Below, one piece after another: positions 1 to 8,939 of a DNA stretch of 64,000 bases. A program made the position numbers and the translations under genes. Every line of letters starts with the position of its first letter. Position 1 is the stretch's first letter. Source of the DNA: Stutzerimonas stutzeri (lineage in GTDB: Bacteria > Pseudomonadota > Gammaproteobacteria > Pseudomonadales > Pseudomonadaceae). The notes beneath the pieces are model-generated. The model was not told the DNA's origin. It saw only the letters and a program-made list of their open reading frames with translations, and searched no databases. The stretch covers positions 47,940 through 111,939 of the forward strand of contig DDKB01000025.1 of the NCBI GenBank assembly GCA_002339675.1, given 5' to 3'.

Positions 1-2656
1 TCATCGGCTCTTCCTGACACCAGACGATGCTCTTGAGGTTCTGGTACGGCGCGAGCACCTCGGCCAGATCATCCTCGGGGAACGGATACAGCTGCTCCAG
101 ACGAACGATCGCGATGTCGTCGCGGCCTTCGTTACGGCGCTTGTCCAGCAGATCGTAGTAGACCTTGCCACTGCACATGATCAGGCGTTCGACCTTGCTC
201 GGCTCGATCTGATCGATCTCCGGGATCACGGTCAGGAACGAGCCTTCAGTGAGATCCTCGAGCGTCGAGGTGGCAAGCTTGTGACGCAACAGCGATTTGG
301 GGGTCAAGGCCACCAGCGGCTTGCGCAGCGGACGAATCGCCTGTCGACGCAGCATATGGTAGACCTGCGCCGGCGTAGTCGGCACGCAGACCTGGATGTT
401 GTGTTCGGCACAGAGCTGCAGGTAACGCTCCAGGCGCGCCGAAGAGTGCTCCGGGCCCTGCCCTTCATACCCATGCGGCAGCAGCATGGTCAGGCCGCAG
501 AGACGGCCCCACTTGTGCTCGCCACTGGTGATGAACTGGTCGATCACGACCTGGGCGCCGTTGGCGAAGTCGCCAAACTGCGCTTCCCAGACGACCAGCG
601 CATTCGGCATGGTGGTCGCGTAGCCGTACTCGAAGGCCAGAACCGCTTCCTCGGAGAGGAACGAATCGTACAGGTCGAACCGCGGCTGCCCTTCATAGAG
701 GTGCTGCAGCGGGATGTAGGTGCTTCCGTCCTTCTGGTTGTGCAGCGCCGCATGGCGGTGCGAGAAGGTGCCACGGCCGACGTCCTGGCCGCTGATGCGA
801 ACGGGATGGCCCTCGAACAGCAGGGTCGCGTAGGCCAGGGTTTCGGCGTAGCCCCAGTTGATGGCCAGCGCGCCGGCGCCCATCTTCTGGCGATCCTCGA
901 GGATCTTGGCGACCTGCCGCTGGACCACGAAGCCCTCGGGCACCATCAGCATCTTGCTGGACAGTTCCTGCAGCGCCTTGAGGTCGAAACGGGTGTCGTA
1001 GCGTGCCGTCCAGGTATGGCCCAGGTACGGACGCCAGTCTACGAAGAGCTCCTTGTTCGGCTCCTTGACCAGGCTCTTGACGACGTGAAGGCCGTTGTCG
1101 AGCGCGGCGCGGTAGTCGTCGACCTTCGCCTGGACACTGCCATCGTCCAGCACGCTGGACTGGATCAGGGAGTCGGCATACAGCTCGCGCGTGGTGCGCT
1201 GCTTGGCGATCTTCTGATACATCAGAGGCTGCGTGCCACTTGGCTCGTCGGCCTCGTTGTGCCCGCGACGGCGGTAGCAGATGAGGTCGATGACGATGTC
1301 GCGCTTGAACTGCATGCGGTAATCGACCGCCAGTTGCGTCACGAACAGGACGGCCTCTGGATCGTCGGCGTTCACGTGGAAGATCGGTGCCTGAATCATC
1401 TTCGCGACGTCGGTCGCGTATTCGGTCGAGCGCGCGTCTTCCTGTTTGTTGGTGGTAAAGCCGACCTGGTTGTTGATTACGATACGGATGGTCCCGCCCG
1501 TGCGATAGGCACGGGTCTGGGACATCTGGAAGGTTTCCATCACCACGCCCTGGCCCGCCACCGCGGCGTCGCCATGGATGGTCACGGGAAGAACCTTATC
1601 GCCAACCGCATCGGAACGGCGGTCCTGCCGCGCCCGCACCGAGCCTTCGACCACCGGCGAAACGATTTCGAGGTGCGACGGGTTGAAGGCCATGGCCAGG
1701 TGGATTTCGCCGCCAGGCGTCATCACGTTGGACGAGAAACCCTGGTGATACTTGACGTCACCGGAGCTCAGGCCTTCGACCTTCTTGCCCTCGAATTCGT
1801 CAAAAAGATCGCGCGGGTTCTTGCCGAAGGTGTTCACCAGCACGTTGAGACGGCCGCGGTGGGCCATGCCGATGACGATTTCCTTGGTGCCGTACGAACC
1901 GGAACGCTGAATGATCTCGTCAAGTAGCGGAATCAGGCTCTCGCCGCCTTCCAGGCCAAACCGCTTGGTGCCTGGGTACTTGGTGCCCAGGTATTTCTCG
2001 AGGCCCTCGGCAGCGGTCAGACGCTCGAGCAGATGGCTTTTGATCTCCGGCGAGAACGCCGGGCGGCCACGCACGCTTTCGAGGCGCTGGATAAACCAGT
2101 TGCGCTGATCGGAGTCGACGATATGGGTGAATTCGGCACCAATGGTGCGGCAATATGTCTCTTGCAGCGCCTGCTGGATTTCACGCAAGGTTGCTTGATC
2201 TTTGCCAACTGCCAGGTCGCCGGTACGAAAGACCGTATCCAGGTCCGCGTCCGTCAGGCCGTAATTGTTGATGGCGAGATCCGCCGGCGCGGGGCGCTGC
2301 TGCAGACCAAGCGGGTCGAGCTTCGCCGCCTGGTGGCCACGCATCCGGTAGGCCTGGATGAGACGCAGGACTTCGACCTGCTTCTTTTCGTGCTCGCTAC
2401 TGACGCTACCGGCCGACACCGGCTGGGCGCGGCGCTGATTCTTCGCCAGCAGGACGAAGTGATCGCGAATCGTCGAATGCGAAACATCGGCTGCAGAGCC
2501 ACCATTGACAGGCAGCTTCTGGAAATAGGTGCGCCACTCTTCTGGCACAGCGTTGGGATCGTGCAGGTAGAGCTCGTAGAGCTCTTCCACGTAGGCAGCG
2601 TTTCCACCGGATAGGTGGGCACTGTCCCACATGCGCTGCATTACGCTTTCTTGCAT
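1..2656 (-). CDS. sucA: 2-oxoglutarate dehydrogenase E1 component, partial
   Basis: This is the thiamine-diphosphate E1 subunit of the 2-oxoglutarate dehydrogenase complex, which decarboxylates 2-oxoglutarate and passes the succinyl group to SucB lipoyl groups in the TCA cycle. Reading from ATG at 2656 the frame stays open to the window edge, giving about 885 residues of the roughly 943 usual for the family, so the C-terminus lies outside. Visible hallmarks are the N-terminal MQESVMQRMW segment, the GMAHRGRLNVL motif, the IHGDAAVAGQG ThDP/metal region and RRGHNEADEP. It follows sdhB after 284 bp, the usual sdh-suc order in pseudomonads. Identification is secure; the partial status is only due to the window edge. 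Confidence 0.97.
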   Translation of the reverse strand, partial: MQESVMQRMWDSAHLSGGNAAYVEELYELYLHDPNAVPEEWRTYFQKLPVNGGSAADVSHSTIRDHFVLLAKNQRRAQPVSAGSVSSEHEKKQVEVLRLIQAYRMRGHQAAKLDPLGLQQRPAPADLAINNYGLTDADLDTVFRTGDLAVGKDQATLREIQQALQETYCRTIGAEFTHIVDSDQRNWFIQRLESVRGRPAFSPEIKSHLLERLTAAEGLEKYLGTKYPGTKRFGLEGGESLIPLLDEIIQRSGSYGTKEIVIGMAHRGRLNVLVNTFGKNPRDLFDEFEGKKVEGLSSGDVKYHQGFSSNVMTPGGEIHLAMAFNPSHLEIVSPVVEGSVRARQDRRSDAVGDKVLPVTIHGDAAVAGQGVVMETFQMSQTRAYRTGGTIRIVINNQVGFTTNKQEDARSTEYATDVAKMIQAPIFHVNADDPEAVLFVTQLAVDYRMQFKRDIVIDLICYRRRGHNEADEPSGTQPLMYQKIAKQRTTRELYADSLIQSSVLDDGSVQAKVDDYRAALDNGLHVVKSLVKEPNKELFVDWRPYLGHTWTARYDTRFDLKALQELSSKMLMVPEGFVVQRQVAKILEDRQKMGAGALAINWGYAETLAYATLLFEGHPVRISGQDVGRGTFSHRHAALHNQKDGSTYIPLQHLYEGQPRFDLYDSFLSEEAVLAFEYGYATTMPNALVVWEAQFGDFANGAQVVIDQFITSGEHKWGRLCGLTMLLPHGYEGQGPEHSSARLERYLQLCAEHNIQVCVPTTPAQVYHMLRRQAIRPLRKPLVALTPKSLLRHKLATSTLEDLTEGSFLTVIPEIDQIEPSKVERLIMCSGKVYYDLLDKRRNEGRDDIAIVRLEQLYPFPEDDLAEVLAPYQNLKSIVWCQEEPM

Positions 2657-2854
2657 GTCTGGTCACCTTCGATAAGGAGACACCACCAGCGTGGAGACCG
2701 CAGCATGACTTCCCAAGTTCTGAAGCAGCGACCCAGGTAAAGCCACTACGGACCGCGCAGATAGTTTCCGAGAACAACCCCGGATGCTCCTGCTGGTCAT
2801 CAATTTTCAGAGTGAAGCCCCGGCCTTGTAAGCTGGGACCCCTACTAAGACTGC

Positions 2855-2879
2855 GGCGCCGGGCTCAAGCTCCGGCGCC
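2855..2879 (-). terminator. GC-rich stem-loop between sdhB and sucA
   Basis: GGCGCCGG at 2855-2862 and CCGGCGCC at 2872-2879 form a perfect 8-bp stem around a 9-nt loop. It lies about 60 bp after the sdhB stop. No T-run follows on the minus strand, so it may be a weak or Rho-assisted terminator, or an mRNA-stabilising hairpin that lowers read-through into sucA. The rest of the 2657-2940 gap shows no gene. Confidence 0.45.
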
Positions 2880-2940
2880 ACAGGTGTCGCGGTGAAGCAT
2901 CAGCCGCCCAGGACTCGATGCCGGGGACAGCTGCGTCGCA

Positions 2941-3645
2941 TCAGGTTGCGCTCTGCAGCAGCATGTTGCGCACGTGGCCTATCGCCTTGGTCGGGTTCAA
3001 CCCTTTCGGACAGACGCTCACGCAATTCATGATGCCGCGGCAGCGAAACACACTGAACGGATCGTCCAGGGCGGACAAGCGGCTCTCGGTCTCGGTGTCA
3101 CGGCTGTCGGCGAGGAAACGATACGCCTGCAGAAGTGCAGCGGGGCCGAGGAACTTGTCCGGGTTCCACCAGAAGGACGGGCAGCTGGTCGAGCAGCAAG
3201 CGCACAGGATGCACTCGTACAGACCGTCCAGCTTCTCGCGATCTTCCGGGCTCTGCAGACGTTCGATAGCCGGAGCCGGCGTATCGTTCATCAGATAAGG
3301 ACGAACCTTCTCGTACTGCTTATAGAAGATGCTCATATCCACGGCCAGGTCACGTATGACCGGCAAACCAGGCAGCGGACGGACCACCAGCTTGTCGCCC
3401 TTGACGACCGCCGACAACGGCGTGATGCAGGCCAGACCATTCTTGCCGTTCAGGTTCATGCCGTCGGAACCGCAGACCCCTTCACGGCAGGAACGACGGT
3501 AGGAGAAGCCCTCGTCCTGTTCCTTGATCAGCGCCAGCACGTCCAGCACCATCAGGTCCTTACCGTCGGTATTGACCTGAAAATCCTGCATGTAGGGCTT
3601 TTCGTCTTTATCCGGGTTATAGCGATAAACGCTTACTTGCAACAT
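2941..3645 (-). CDS. sdhB: Succinate dehydrogenase iron-sulfur subunit
   Basis: SdhB carries electrons from the SdhA flavin to ubiquinone through 2Fe-2S, 4Fe-4S and 3Fe-4S clusters on the cytoplasmic face of the inner membrane. Cluster ligands are visible in SCREGVCGSDG with the later GLAC, in CILCACCSTSCP, and in CRGIMNCVSVCPKG. The start at 3645 (MLQVSVYRYNP, 234 residues) is preferred over an upstream in-frame ATG because it has a TGAGG ribosome site and gives family-normal length. It starts 11 bp after the sdhA stop, so it is the last gene of sdhCDAB. Confidence 0.97.
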   Translation of the reverse strand: MLQVSVYRYNPDKDEKPYMQDFQVNTDGKDLMVLDVLALIKEQDEGFSYRRSCREGVCGSDGMNLNGKNGLACITPLSAVVKGDKLVVRPLPGLPVIRDLAVDMSIFYKQYEKVRPYLMNDTPAPAIERLQSPEDREKLDGLYECILCACCSTSCPSFWWNPDKFLGPAALLQAYRFLADSRDTETESRLSALDDPFSVFRCRGIMNCVSVCPKGLNPTKAIGHVRNMLLQSAT

Positions 3646-3655
3646 ATCGGCAACC

Positions 3656-5428
3656 TCAGTAAGTCCGGACCTTGGGTTCAAAAGTCGGCACTGTCTTCGG
3701 AGAGAAGTTCACGGCGCGCTTGGAGACGCGCTTCTCACCTGGGAAATACAAGGTGTGGCACAGCCAGTTTTCGTCGTCACGCTCTTCGAAATCCTCACGC
3801 GCATGCGCACCGCGGGATTCCTTGCGGGCCTCTGCGGCAACAGCGGTCGCTTCGGCCACCTCGAGCAGGTTCTGCAACTCCAGCGCCTCGATGCGCGCCG
3901 TGTTGAATGCCTGACTCTTGTCGGAGATTTTCACCGTCGCGATGCGCTGGCGCAGGTCAGCCAACTGCGCGATACCCTTCTGCATGTATTCGCCGGTACG
4001 GAACACACCGAAGTAGTTCTGCATGCAGCTCTGCAGTTCCTTACGCAGCGGTGCGACGTCTTCGCCGGCCGTGCGCTCGTTGAGGCTGGCCAGACGATTG
4101 AGCGCGCCGTCCAGGTCGGTCTCGGTAGCACCGCGGTGCTCGATGCCATCCTTGAGCGCCTTTTCCAGGTGCAGGCCGGCAGCCCGACCAAAGACCACCA
4201 GGTCAAGCAGCGAGTTGCCACCGAGCCGGTTCGCACCGTGCACCGACACGCATGCCACTTCGCCGACCGCGAACAGGCCTTCGATGACCTTGTCGTTGCC
4301 ATTGGCATCCTGGGTCATTGCCTGACCATGAATGTTCGTGGCGATGCCGCCCATCATGTAGTGGCAGGTCGGGACGACCGGTACCGGCGCCGTGACCGGA
4401 TCCACATGCGCGAAGGTCTTCGACAGCTCGCAGATACCCGGCAGGCGGCTGTGCAGCACTTCCTCGCCAAGGTGATCGAGCTTCAGCATGACGTGATCGC
4501 CATCCGGGCCACAGCCATTCCCGGCGAGGATTTCCTTGACCATCGAGCGAGCCACGACGTCGCGACCGGCAAGGTCCTTGGCATTCGGCGCATAGCGCTC
4601 CATGAAACGCTCGCCGTGCTTGTTGATCAGGTAGCCACCTTCACCGCGGCAACCTTCGGTGACCAGTACGCCCGCGCCGGCGATGCCAGTCGGGTGGAAC
4701 TGCCACATCTCGATGTCCTGCACCGGCACACCCGCGCGCAGCGCCATGCCGACACCGTCACCGGTGTTGATCAGGGCGTTGGTGGTGGATGCATAGATGC
4801 GACCGGCGCCACCGGTTGCAAGCACCACGGCCTTGGAGCGAATGTAGACGGTCTCGCCGTTCTCGATGCAGATCGCGATGATGCCGACGATTGCGCCATC
4901 CTGGTTCTTCACCAGGTCGACGCCGTACCACTCGTTCAGGAACGAGGTGCCGGCCTTGAGGTTCGCCTGGTAAAGGGTATGCAGCAACGCATGACCGGTA
5001 CGGTCTGCGGCCGCACAGGTGCGGGCAGCCTGGCCGCCCTTGCCATAATCCTTCGACTGGCCGCCGAACGGACGCTGGTAAATGCGCCCCTGTTCAGTAC
5101 GCGAGAACGGCAGGCCCATGTGTTCCAGCTCGAACACGGCCTCGGGGCCCACGGAACACATGTACTCGATCGCGTCCTGGTCGCCGATATAGTCGGAACC
5201 CTTGACGGTGTCGTACATGTGCCAGCGCCAATCATCGTTCGGATCGGCCGAGGCGATGGCGCAGGTGATGCCGCCCTGGGCGGAAACAGTGTGCGAGCGG
5301 GTCGGAAAGACCTTGGTCACCACCGCTGTCTTGTGACCACCCTGGGCCAACTGCAGCGCGGCGCGCATGCCCGCACCGCCGCCACCGATGATGATGGCGT
5401 CATAGGAAAGAGTACGAATGCTAGCCAT
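3656..5428 (-). CDS. sdhA: Succinate dehydrogenase flavoprotein subunit
   Basis: SdhA oxidises succinate to fumarate with covalently bound FAD. The N-terminal Rossmann motif GGGGAGMRAAL is at residues 16-25, and the FAD-linking histidine is in SHTVSAQGGI (His46). The catalytic regions HPTGIAGAGVLVTEG and the C-terminal PTFEPKVRTY end are all present. At 590 residues it has the expected length. It sits 3 bp downstream of sdhD, so the four subunits form one transcript. Confidence 0.98.
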   Translation of the reverse strand: MASIRTLSYDAIIIGGGGAGMRAALQLAQGGHKTAVVTKVFPTRSHTVSAQGGITCAIASADPNDDWRWHMYDTVKGSDYIGDQDAIEYMCSVGPEAVFELEHMGLPFSRTEQGRIYQRPFGGQSKDYGKGGQAARTCAAADRTGHALLHTLYQANLKAGTSFLNEWYGVDLVKNQDGAIVGIIAICIENGETVYIRSKAVVLATGGAGRIYASTTNALINTGDGVGMALRAGVPVQDIEMWQFHPTGIAGAGVLVTEGCRGEGGYLINKHGERFMERYAPNAKDLAGRDVVARSMVKEILAGNGCGPDGDHVMLKLDHLGEEVLHSRLPGICELSKTFAHVDPVTAPVPVVPTCHYMMGGIATNIHGQAMTQDANGNDKVIEGLFAVGEVACVSVHGANRLGGNSLLDLVVFGRAAGLHLEKALKDGIEHRGATETDLDGALNRLASLNERTAGEDVAPLRKELQSCMQNYFGVFRTGEYMQKGIAQLADLRQRIATVKISDKSQAFNTARIEALELQNLLEVAEATAVAAEARKESRGAHAREDFEERDDENWLCHTLYFPGEKRVSKRAVNFSPKTVPTFEPKVRTY

Positions 5429-5431
5429 GGA

Positions 5432-5800
5432 TCAGATACCCCAAAGAATCTGCACGCCCCAGACGAAGAAGGTGAACATGGCTATGCCACACACCGCCTG
5501 GAAAAGAAAACGCACGCCGGTCGCCCACTTGCCGATCGCCATGTTGGTCAGGTAGTCGGTGGAAATCGTCCACATCCCGACCCAGGCATGCACGCTCAGG
5601 GCAACCAGCGCCAGCAGACTGAAAATGCGCATCCAGCTCGACGAGAACAGCTGCTGCCACTGAGCGTATTCGAGCCCCGGATTGAACAGCAGGTATCCGA
5701 TCAGGAAGAGGAAATAAGCCGCCAGAACCACTGCAGAAACACGCTGCGCCATCCAGTCGTACAGACCCGAACGCGAGAAGTTGGTGACGTTGGTTACCAT
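5432..5800 (-). CDS. sdhD: Succinate dehydrogenase membrane anchor SdhD
   Basis: This 122-residue protein has three hydrophobic segments (about residues 20-40, 55-75 and 92-115). Together with SdhC it anchors SdhAB in the inner membrane and forms the heme b and ubiquinone pocket. HAWVGMWTISTDY, with the conserved histidine and Asp-Tyr, is the usual SdhD signature. ATG at 5800 overlaps the sdhC stop by 7 bp, which indicates translational coupling. Confidence 0.95.
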   Translation of the reverse strand: MVTNVTNFSRSGLYDWMAQRVSAVVLAAYFLFLIGYLLFNPGLEYAQWQQLFSSSWMRIFSLLALVALSVHAWVGMWTISTDYLTNMAIGKWATGVRFLFQAVCGIAMFTFFVWGVQILWGI

Positions 5801-6180
5801 ATCCACACTCCCGCCAGAACGATCAGCACCGCCGAAACGGCCAGAACGATTTTCGAGCCGAGCTTGCCGCCTTCCAGCGTCTCGCCATGCCCGGTATCCA
5901 TAACCAGGTGACGCACACCGGCCACCAGGTGATACAGCAATGCAGACAGCAGCGCCCATACCACGAGCTTGGCCAACGGACTGCCCAGATACGCCTTGAC
6001 ATCCTCGAAGCCTTCGGCAGAAGAAAGCGAGGTATCCAGAGCAAGCAGAAGGATGGCCACACCCACAAACAGGATCACGCCGGAAACGCGATGAAGGATG
6101 GAGGTGTAAGCGGTGATTGGGAGTTTTATTGTCCTAAGATCTAGGTTTACAGGTCGTTGGCTTTTCACGGCTGTTTTCAC
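5794..6180 (-). CDS. sdhC: Succinate dehydrogenase cytochrome b556 subunit SdhC
   Basis: SdhC is the first gene of the sdh operon and binds heme b with SdhD. The protein reads RPVNLDLRTIKLP, then SILHRVSG, three membrane helices, and LLYHLVAGVRHLVMD with the heme-ligand histidine. I place the start at GTG 6180 (128 residues), because the pseudomonad N-terminus begins a few residues before RPVNLDL. The in-frame extension to 6345 would add 55 residues with no similarity to SdhC and would run across the promoter. The GTG start on a highly expressed gene is a minor oddity. Confidence 0.92.
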   Translation of the reverse strand: MKTAVKSQRPVNLDLRTIKLPITAYTSILHRVSGVILFVGVAILLLALDTSLSSAEGFEDVKAYLGSPLAKLVVWALLSALLYHLVAGVRHLVMDTGHGETLEGGKLGSKIVLAVSAVLIVLAGVWIW

Positions 6181-6300
6181 ACTTGAGAGCCCCCAGGGAC
6201 GCAGGGCAAAGTTGTTGGGAAGAGCACGCAGCGGTACCCGCCACCCACGAGTGACAACCCACAGGAAACTGCCTGTCAGGCCCCTGCCGGTCGGTCGCCG

Positions 6301-6329
6301 AGTATAAACAGTTAGGTCGCTAATGACAA
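6301..6329 (-). promoter_or_regulatory. Sigma70-type promoter of sdhCDAB
   Basis: On the minus strand TTGTCA (6329-6324) and TATACT (6306-6301) are separated by 17 bp, close to the sigma70 consensus. This predicts a leader of about 110 nt before the sdhC GTG. No mapped transcription start is available. Confidence 0.6.
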
Positions 6330-6443
6330 TGTGGTGAAGTGCCACTAAAGGCGGATGGCGGGGCCGATTACAAATGCCGTAAATAGCCTTTTCTGTGTTG
6401 AGAATTCACCCGCAAACCCCTCTGCTGCAAGGGCCCGCTCAAA

Positions 6444-6471
6444 TTGACTTTGTGATTTATCTCACTATAGT
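6444..6471 (+). promoter_or_regulatory. Sigma70-type promoter of gltA
   Basis: TTGACT at 6444-6449 and TATAGT at 6466-6471 are separated by 16 bp, about 60 bp before the gltA ATG. With the sdhC promoter it makes a compact divergent control region (6181-6529) for citrate synthase and succinate dehydrogenase. I see nothing else coding in that gap. Confidence 0.6.
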
Positions 6472-6529
6472 GATGCGGGCCCTGCGTGGGGGGCCATGAT
6501 GATTCCAAGCATAAAACAGGAGGCCATAC

Positions 6530-7801
6530 ATGGCTGACAACAAAGCGCAGTTGATCATCGAAGGCGCAGACGCCATCGAACTGCCCGTTCTATCCGGCAC
6601 CGTAGGGCCTGACGTAATCGACGTACGAGGCTTGACCTCCACGGGTCGCTTCACCTTCGATCCCGGCTTCATGTCCACCGCCTCTTGCGAATCCAAGATC
6701 ACCTACATCGACGGCGACAAAGGCATCCTGCTGCATCGCGGCTACCCGATCGAGCAGCTGGCTGAAAAGTCCGACTACCTGGAAACCTGCTACCTGCTGC
6801 TGAACGGCGAGCTACCCACTGCCGAGGAGAAGGCGCAGTTCATCAGCACCGTCAAGAACCACACGATGGTTCATGAGCAGCTGAAATCCTTCCTCAACGG
6901 TTTCCGCCGGGACGCCCACCCGATGGCGATCATGTGCGGCGTCGTCGGCGCGCTTTCCGCGTTTTACCACGATTCCCTGGACATCAACGACCCGCATCAC
7001 CGCGAGATTTCGGCCGTGCGCCTGGTCGCCAAGATGCCGACGCTGGCCGCGATGGTCTACAAGTACTCCATGGGTCAGCCGATGATGTATCCGCGTAACG
7101 ACCTGAACTACGCGGAAAACTTCCTGCACATGATGTTCAATACGCCATGTGAAGTGAAGCCGATCAGCCCGGTACTGGCCAAGGCCATGGATCGCATCTT
7201 CATCCTGCACGCGGACCACGAGCAGAACGCCTCCACCTCGACTGTTCGCTTGGCTGGTTCCACTGGCGCCAACCCGTTTGCCTGTATCGCTGCTGGCATC
7301 GCGGCACTCTGGGGTCCGGCGCACGGCGGCGCGAACGAAGCCGTACTCACCATGCTCGACGAGATCGGCGACGTATCGAACATCGAGACCTTCCTGGCCA
7401 AGGCCAAGGACAAGAATGACCCGTTCAAGCTGATGGGCTTCGGCCACCGCGTCTACAAGAACTTCGACCCTCGCGCAAAGGTCATGAAGCAGACCTGCGA
7501 CGAAGTGCTGGGCGAGCTGGGCATCAACGATCCGCAGCTGGAACTGGCGATGAAGCTCGAAGAAATCGCGCTGAACGACCCCTACTTCGCCGAGCGCAAC
7601 CTCTACCCGAACGTCGACTTCTATTCGGGCATCATCCTCAAGGCGATCGGCATTCCCACTAGCATGTTCACCGTGATTTTCGCCTTGGCGCGCACTGTGG
7701 GCTGGATTTCCCACTGGAAGGAAATGATCGCGATGGGGCAGAAAATCGGACGTCCCCGTCAACTGTATACCGGCCACCCGCAACGCGACCTGGTGCGGTA
7801 A
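6530..7801 (+). CDS. gltA: Citrate synthase, type II
   Basis: This enzyme condenses oxaloacetate and acetyl-CoA to citrate, the entry step of the TCA cycle. The 423-residue frame has the N-terminal extension typical of hexameric Gram-negative enzymes. Active-site motifs are ILHADHEQNASTSTVR, GPAHGGANEAVL and GFGHRVYKNFDPRA, with the catalytic Asp in NVDFYSG. An AGGAGG ribosome site lies just upstream of the ATG. It is divergent from sdhCDAB and is followed by a strong intrinsic terminator, so it is monocistronic. Confidence 0.98.
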   Translation: MADNKAQLIIEGADAIELPVLSGTVGPDVIDVRGLTSTGRFTFDPGFMSTASCESKITYIDGDKGILLHRGYPIEQLAEKSDYLETCYLLLNGELPTAEEKAQFISTVKNHTMVHEQLKSFLNGFRRDAHPMAIMCGVVGALSAFYHDSLDINDPHHREISAVRLVAKMPTLAAMVYKYSMGQPMMYPRNDLNYAENFLHMMFNTPCEVKPISPVLAKAMDRIFILHADHEQNASTSTVRLAGSTGANPFACIAAGIAALWGPAHGGANEAVLTMLDEIGDVSNIETFLAKAKDKNDPFKLMGFGHRVYKNFDPRAKVMKQTCDEVLGELGINDPQLELAMKLEEIALNDPYFAERNLYPNVDFYSGIILKAIGIPTSMFTVIFALARTVGWISHWKEMIAMGQKIGRPRQLYTGHPQRDLVR

Positions 7802-7818
7802 GCAGGCCAAGCGTTCAC

Positions 7819-7844
7819 AAGGCTGCCGAAAGGCAGCCTTTTTT
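7819..7844 (+). terminator. Intrinsic terminator of gltA
   Basis: AAGGCTGCC, a short GAA loop with one extra A, and GGCAGCCTT form a tight stem followed by a T-run, 18 bp after the gltA stop. This is a canonical Rho-independent terminator. Confidence 0.9.
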
Positions 7845-8279
7845 GTGCGTGCCTTTTGCCGGCACTGTGCTGTGTCTGTCGTCTTGCGGCGTCACGAGGT
7901 GGCGAGACTCCAGGCCTGTCGCACTGCCCGGTTCTGCTGTAGCGCATGGGTTGTTCCGCCCCTTCCCTCAGCGGTATCGACTAACCCTGATCCGCTTCCG
8001 ACCTCGATTCGCACATCGGGCCACTGCCTGTGTTTTGCGAAGACCTGTGCACGCCGGATACCCGGCTCGACGGTGCCGAGCGATCCGCAATCCTAACGCC
8101 ACCCCTCCCGCCAAATCCTGTCGGGGCAGCCGCCCGCTACGAAGCCAAGCAGCTGCGCCGCTGAAAGTTTCGTCCGCAGCGGCAGCAAGCGTTAAACCCG
8201 ATCGCTTTCAGGCAAACGCCACGTCCATGTAGTGCCGGTTCATCGGCGCCGCTTGACCGGCCTTCGGCAAGACCAAATA
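7845..8279. other. Gap between gltA terminator and imuA SOS box
   Basis: This stretch of about 435 bp has no convincing gene. The open frames across it have atypical, arginine- and proline-rich translations and no good ribosome site. There is no tRNA, no repeated element and no clear promoter beyond the LexA site at its right end. Confidence 0.5.
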
Positions 8280-8295
8280 CTGTATCTATATACAG
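8280..8295 (+). promoter_or_regulatory. LexA (SOS) box upstream of imuA
   Basis: CTGTATCTATATACAG matches the CTGT-N8-ACAG LexA operator exactly, and the palindrome extends further as ATACTGTAT/ATACAGTAT. It ends 21 bp before the imuA ATG, where LexA would cover the promoter. It predicts DNA-damage induction of imuA-imuB-dnaE2. Confidence 0.9.
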
Positions 8296-8316
8296 TATTT
8301 GGAAGTCGATCTTGCC

Positions 8317-8937
8317 ATGGCCTCAGTGGTCGCCCTGGATCACCTGCTCGATTCACGCCGTTTGTGGCGCGGTCAGGCAGGCAGCACCTCACCCAGCACC
8401 CGATCGACCGGGCATGCTGCGCTGGATGCTGCCTTGCCGGGCGGCGGTTGGCCGGAGTCGGCACTGAGTGAGATCCTCCTGGCCGAAGGGGGGATCGGCG
8501 AGCTGCGCCTGCTCTGGCCAACTTTGGCCCGCCTGAGCATGGCCGGCGAACGCGTGGTCTTGATCGCGCCGCCGCATCTGCCCTACCCCCAGGCCTGGCT
8601 GGCGGCCGGTGTCGACCTGCAGCAGCTGACGGTGATTCACGCAGGCAGCCGCGACGCTCTCTGGGCCGCCGAGCAATGCCTGCGCTCGGGCAGTTGCGGC
8701 GCCGTGCTCTGCTGGCCGCAGCAGGCCGATGACCGCGCTCTGCGCCGTCTGCAGGTGGCTGCCGAGACCGGACAGACCCTGGGTTTCGCCTATCGCCCGC
8801 TGCAGGAAGCGGTGAACCCCTCGCCTGCGGCGCTGCGCTTGGCACTCGACGCCCAACCAGCCCAGCTGCGGGTACTCAAGTGCCGGGGCGGCCTGGCGCC
8901 GGCACGGCCGATTCCCGCCACGGCATGGCAGGGCTGA
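8317..8937 (+). CDS. imuA: Translesion mutasome protein ImuA
   Basis: ImuA is a RecA/SulA-like protein that works with ImuB and DnaE2 in damage-induced mutagenesis. This 206-residue version has the usual ALDAALPGGGWPESALSEIL opening, a stretch comparable to the RecA Walker region but without a clear P-loop, and the C-terminal RVLKCRGG. ATG at 8317 lies 21 bp after the LexA box; an in-frame TTG slightly upstream is less likely. The stop is 2 bp before imuB, so the genes are co-transcribed. Confidence 0.9.
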   Translation: MASVVALDHLLDSRRLWRGQAGSTSPSTRSTGHAALDAALPGGGWPESALSEILLAEGGIGELRLLWPTLARLSMAGERVVLIAPPHLPYPQAWLAAGVDLQQLTVIHAGSRDALWAAEQCLRSGSCGAVLCWPQQADDRALRRLQVAAETGQTLGFAYRPLQEAVNPSPAALRLALDAQPAQLRVLKCRGGLAPARPIPATAWQG

Positions 8938-8939
8938 GC

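Noticed and set aside
281..1927. Long open frame of 548 codons on the plus strand
   Set aside because: It is antisense to sucA, whose frame gives unmistakable 2-oxoglutarate dehydrogenase motifs. High GC produces long antisense frames.
3755..5911. Plus-strand open frame of about 718 codons across sdhA
   Set aside because: It is antisense to sdhA and sdhD. The translation is His/Arg-rich with no recognisable motif and no ribosome site.
7843..8232. Open frame of 129 codons after gltA
   Set aside because: It begins inside the gltA terminator, has atypical composition and no ribosome site, and shows no family motif.
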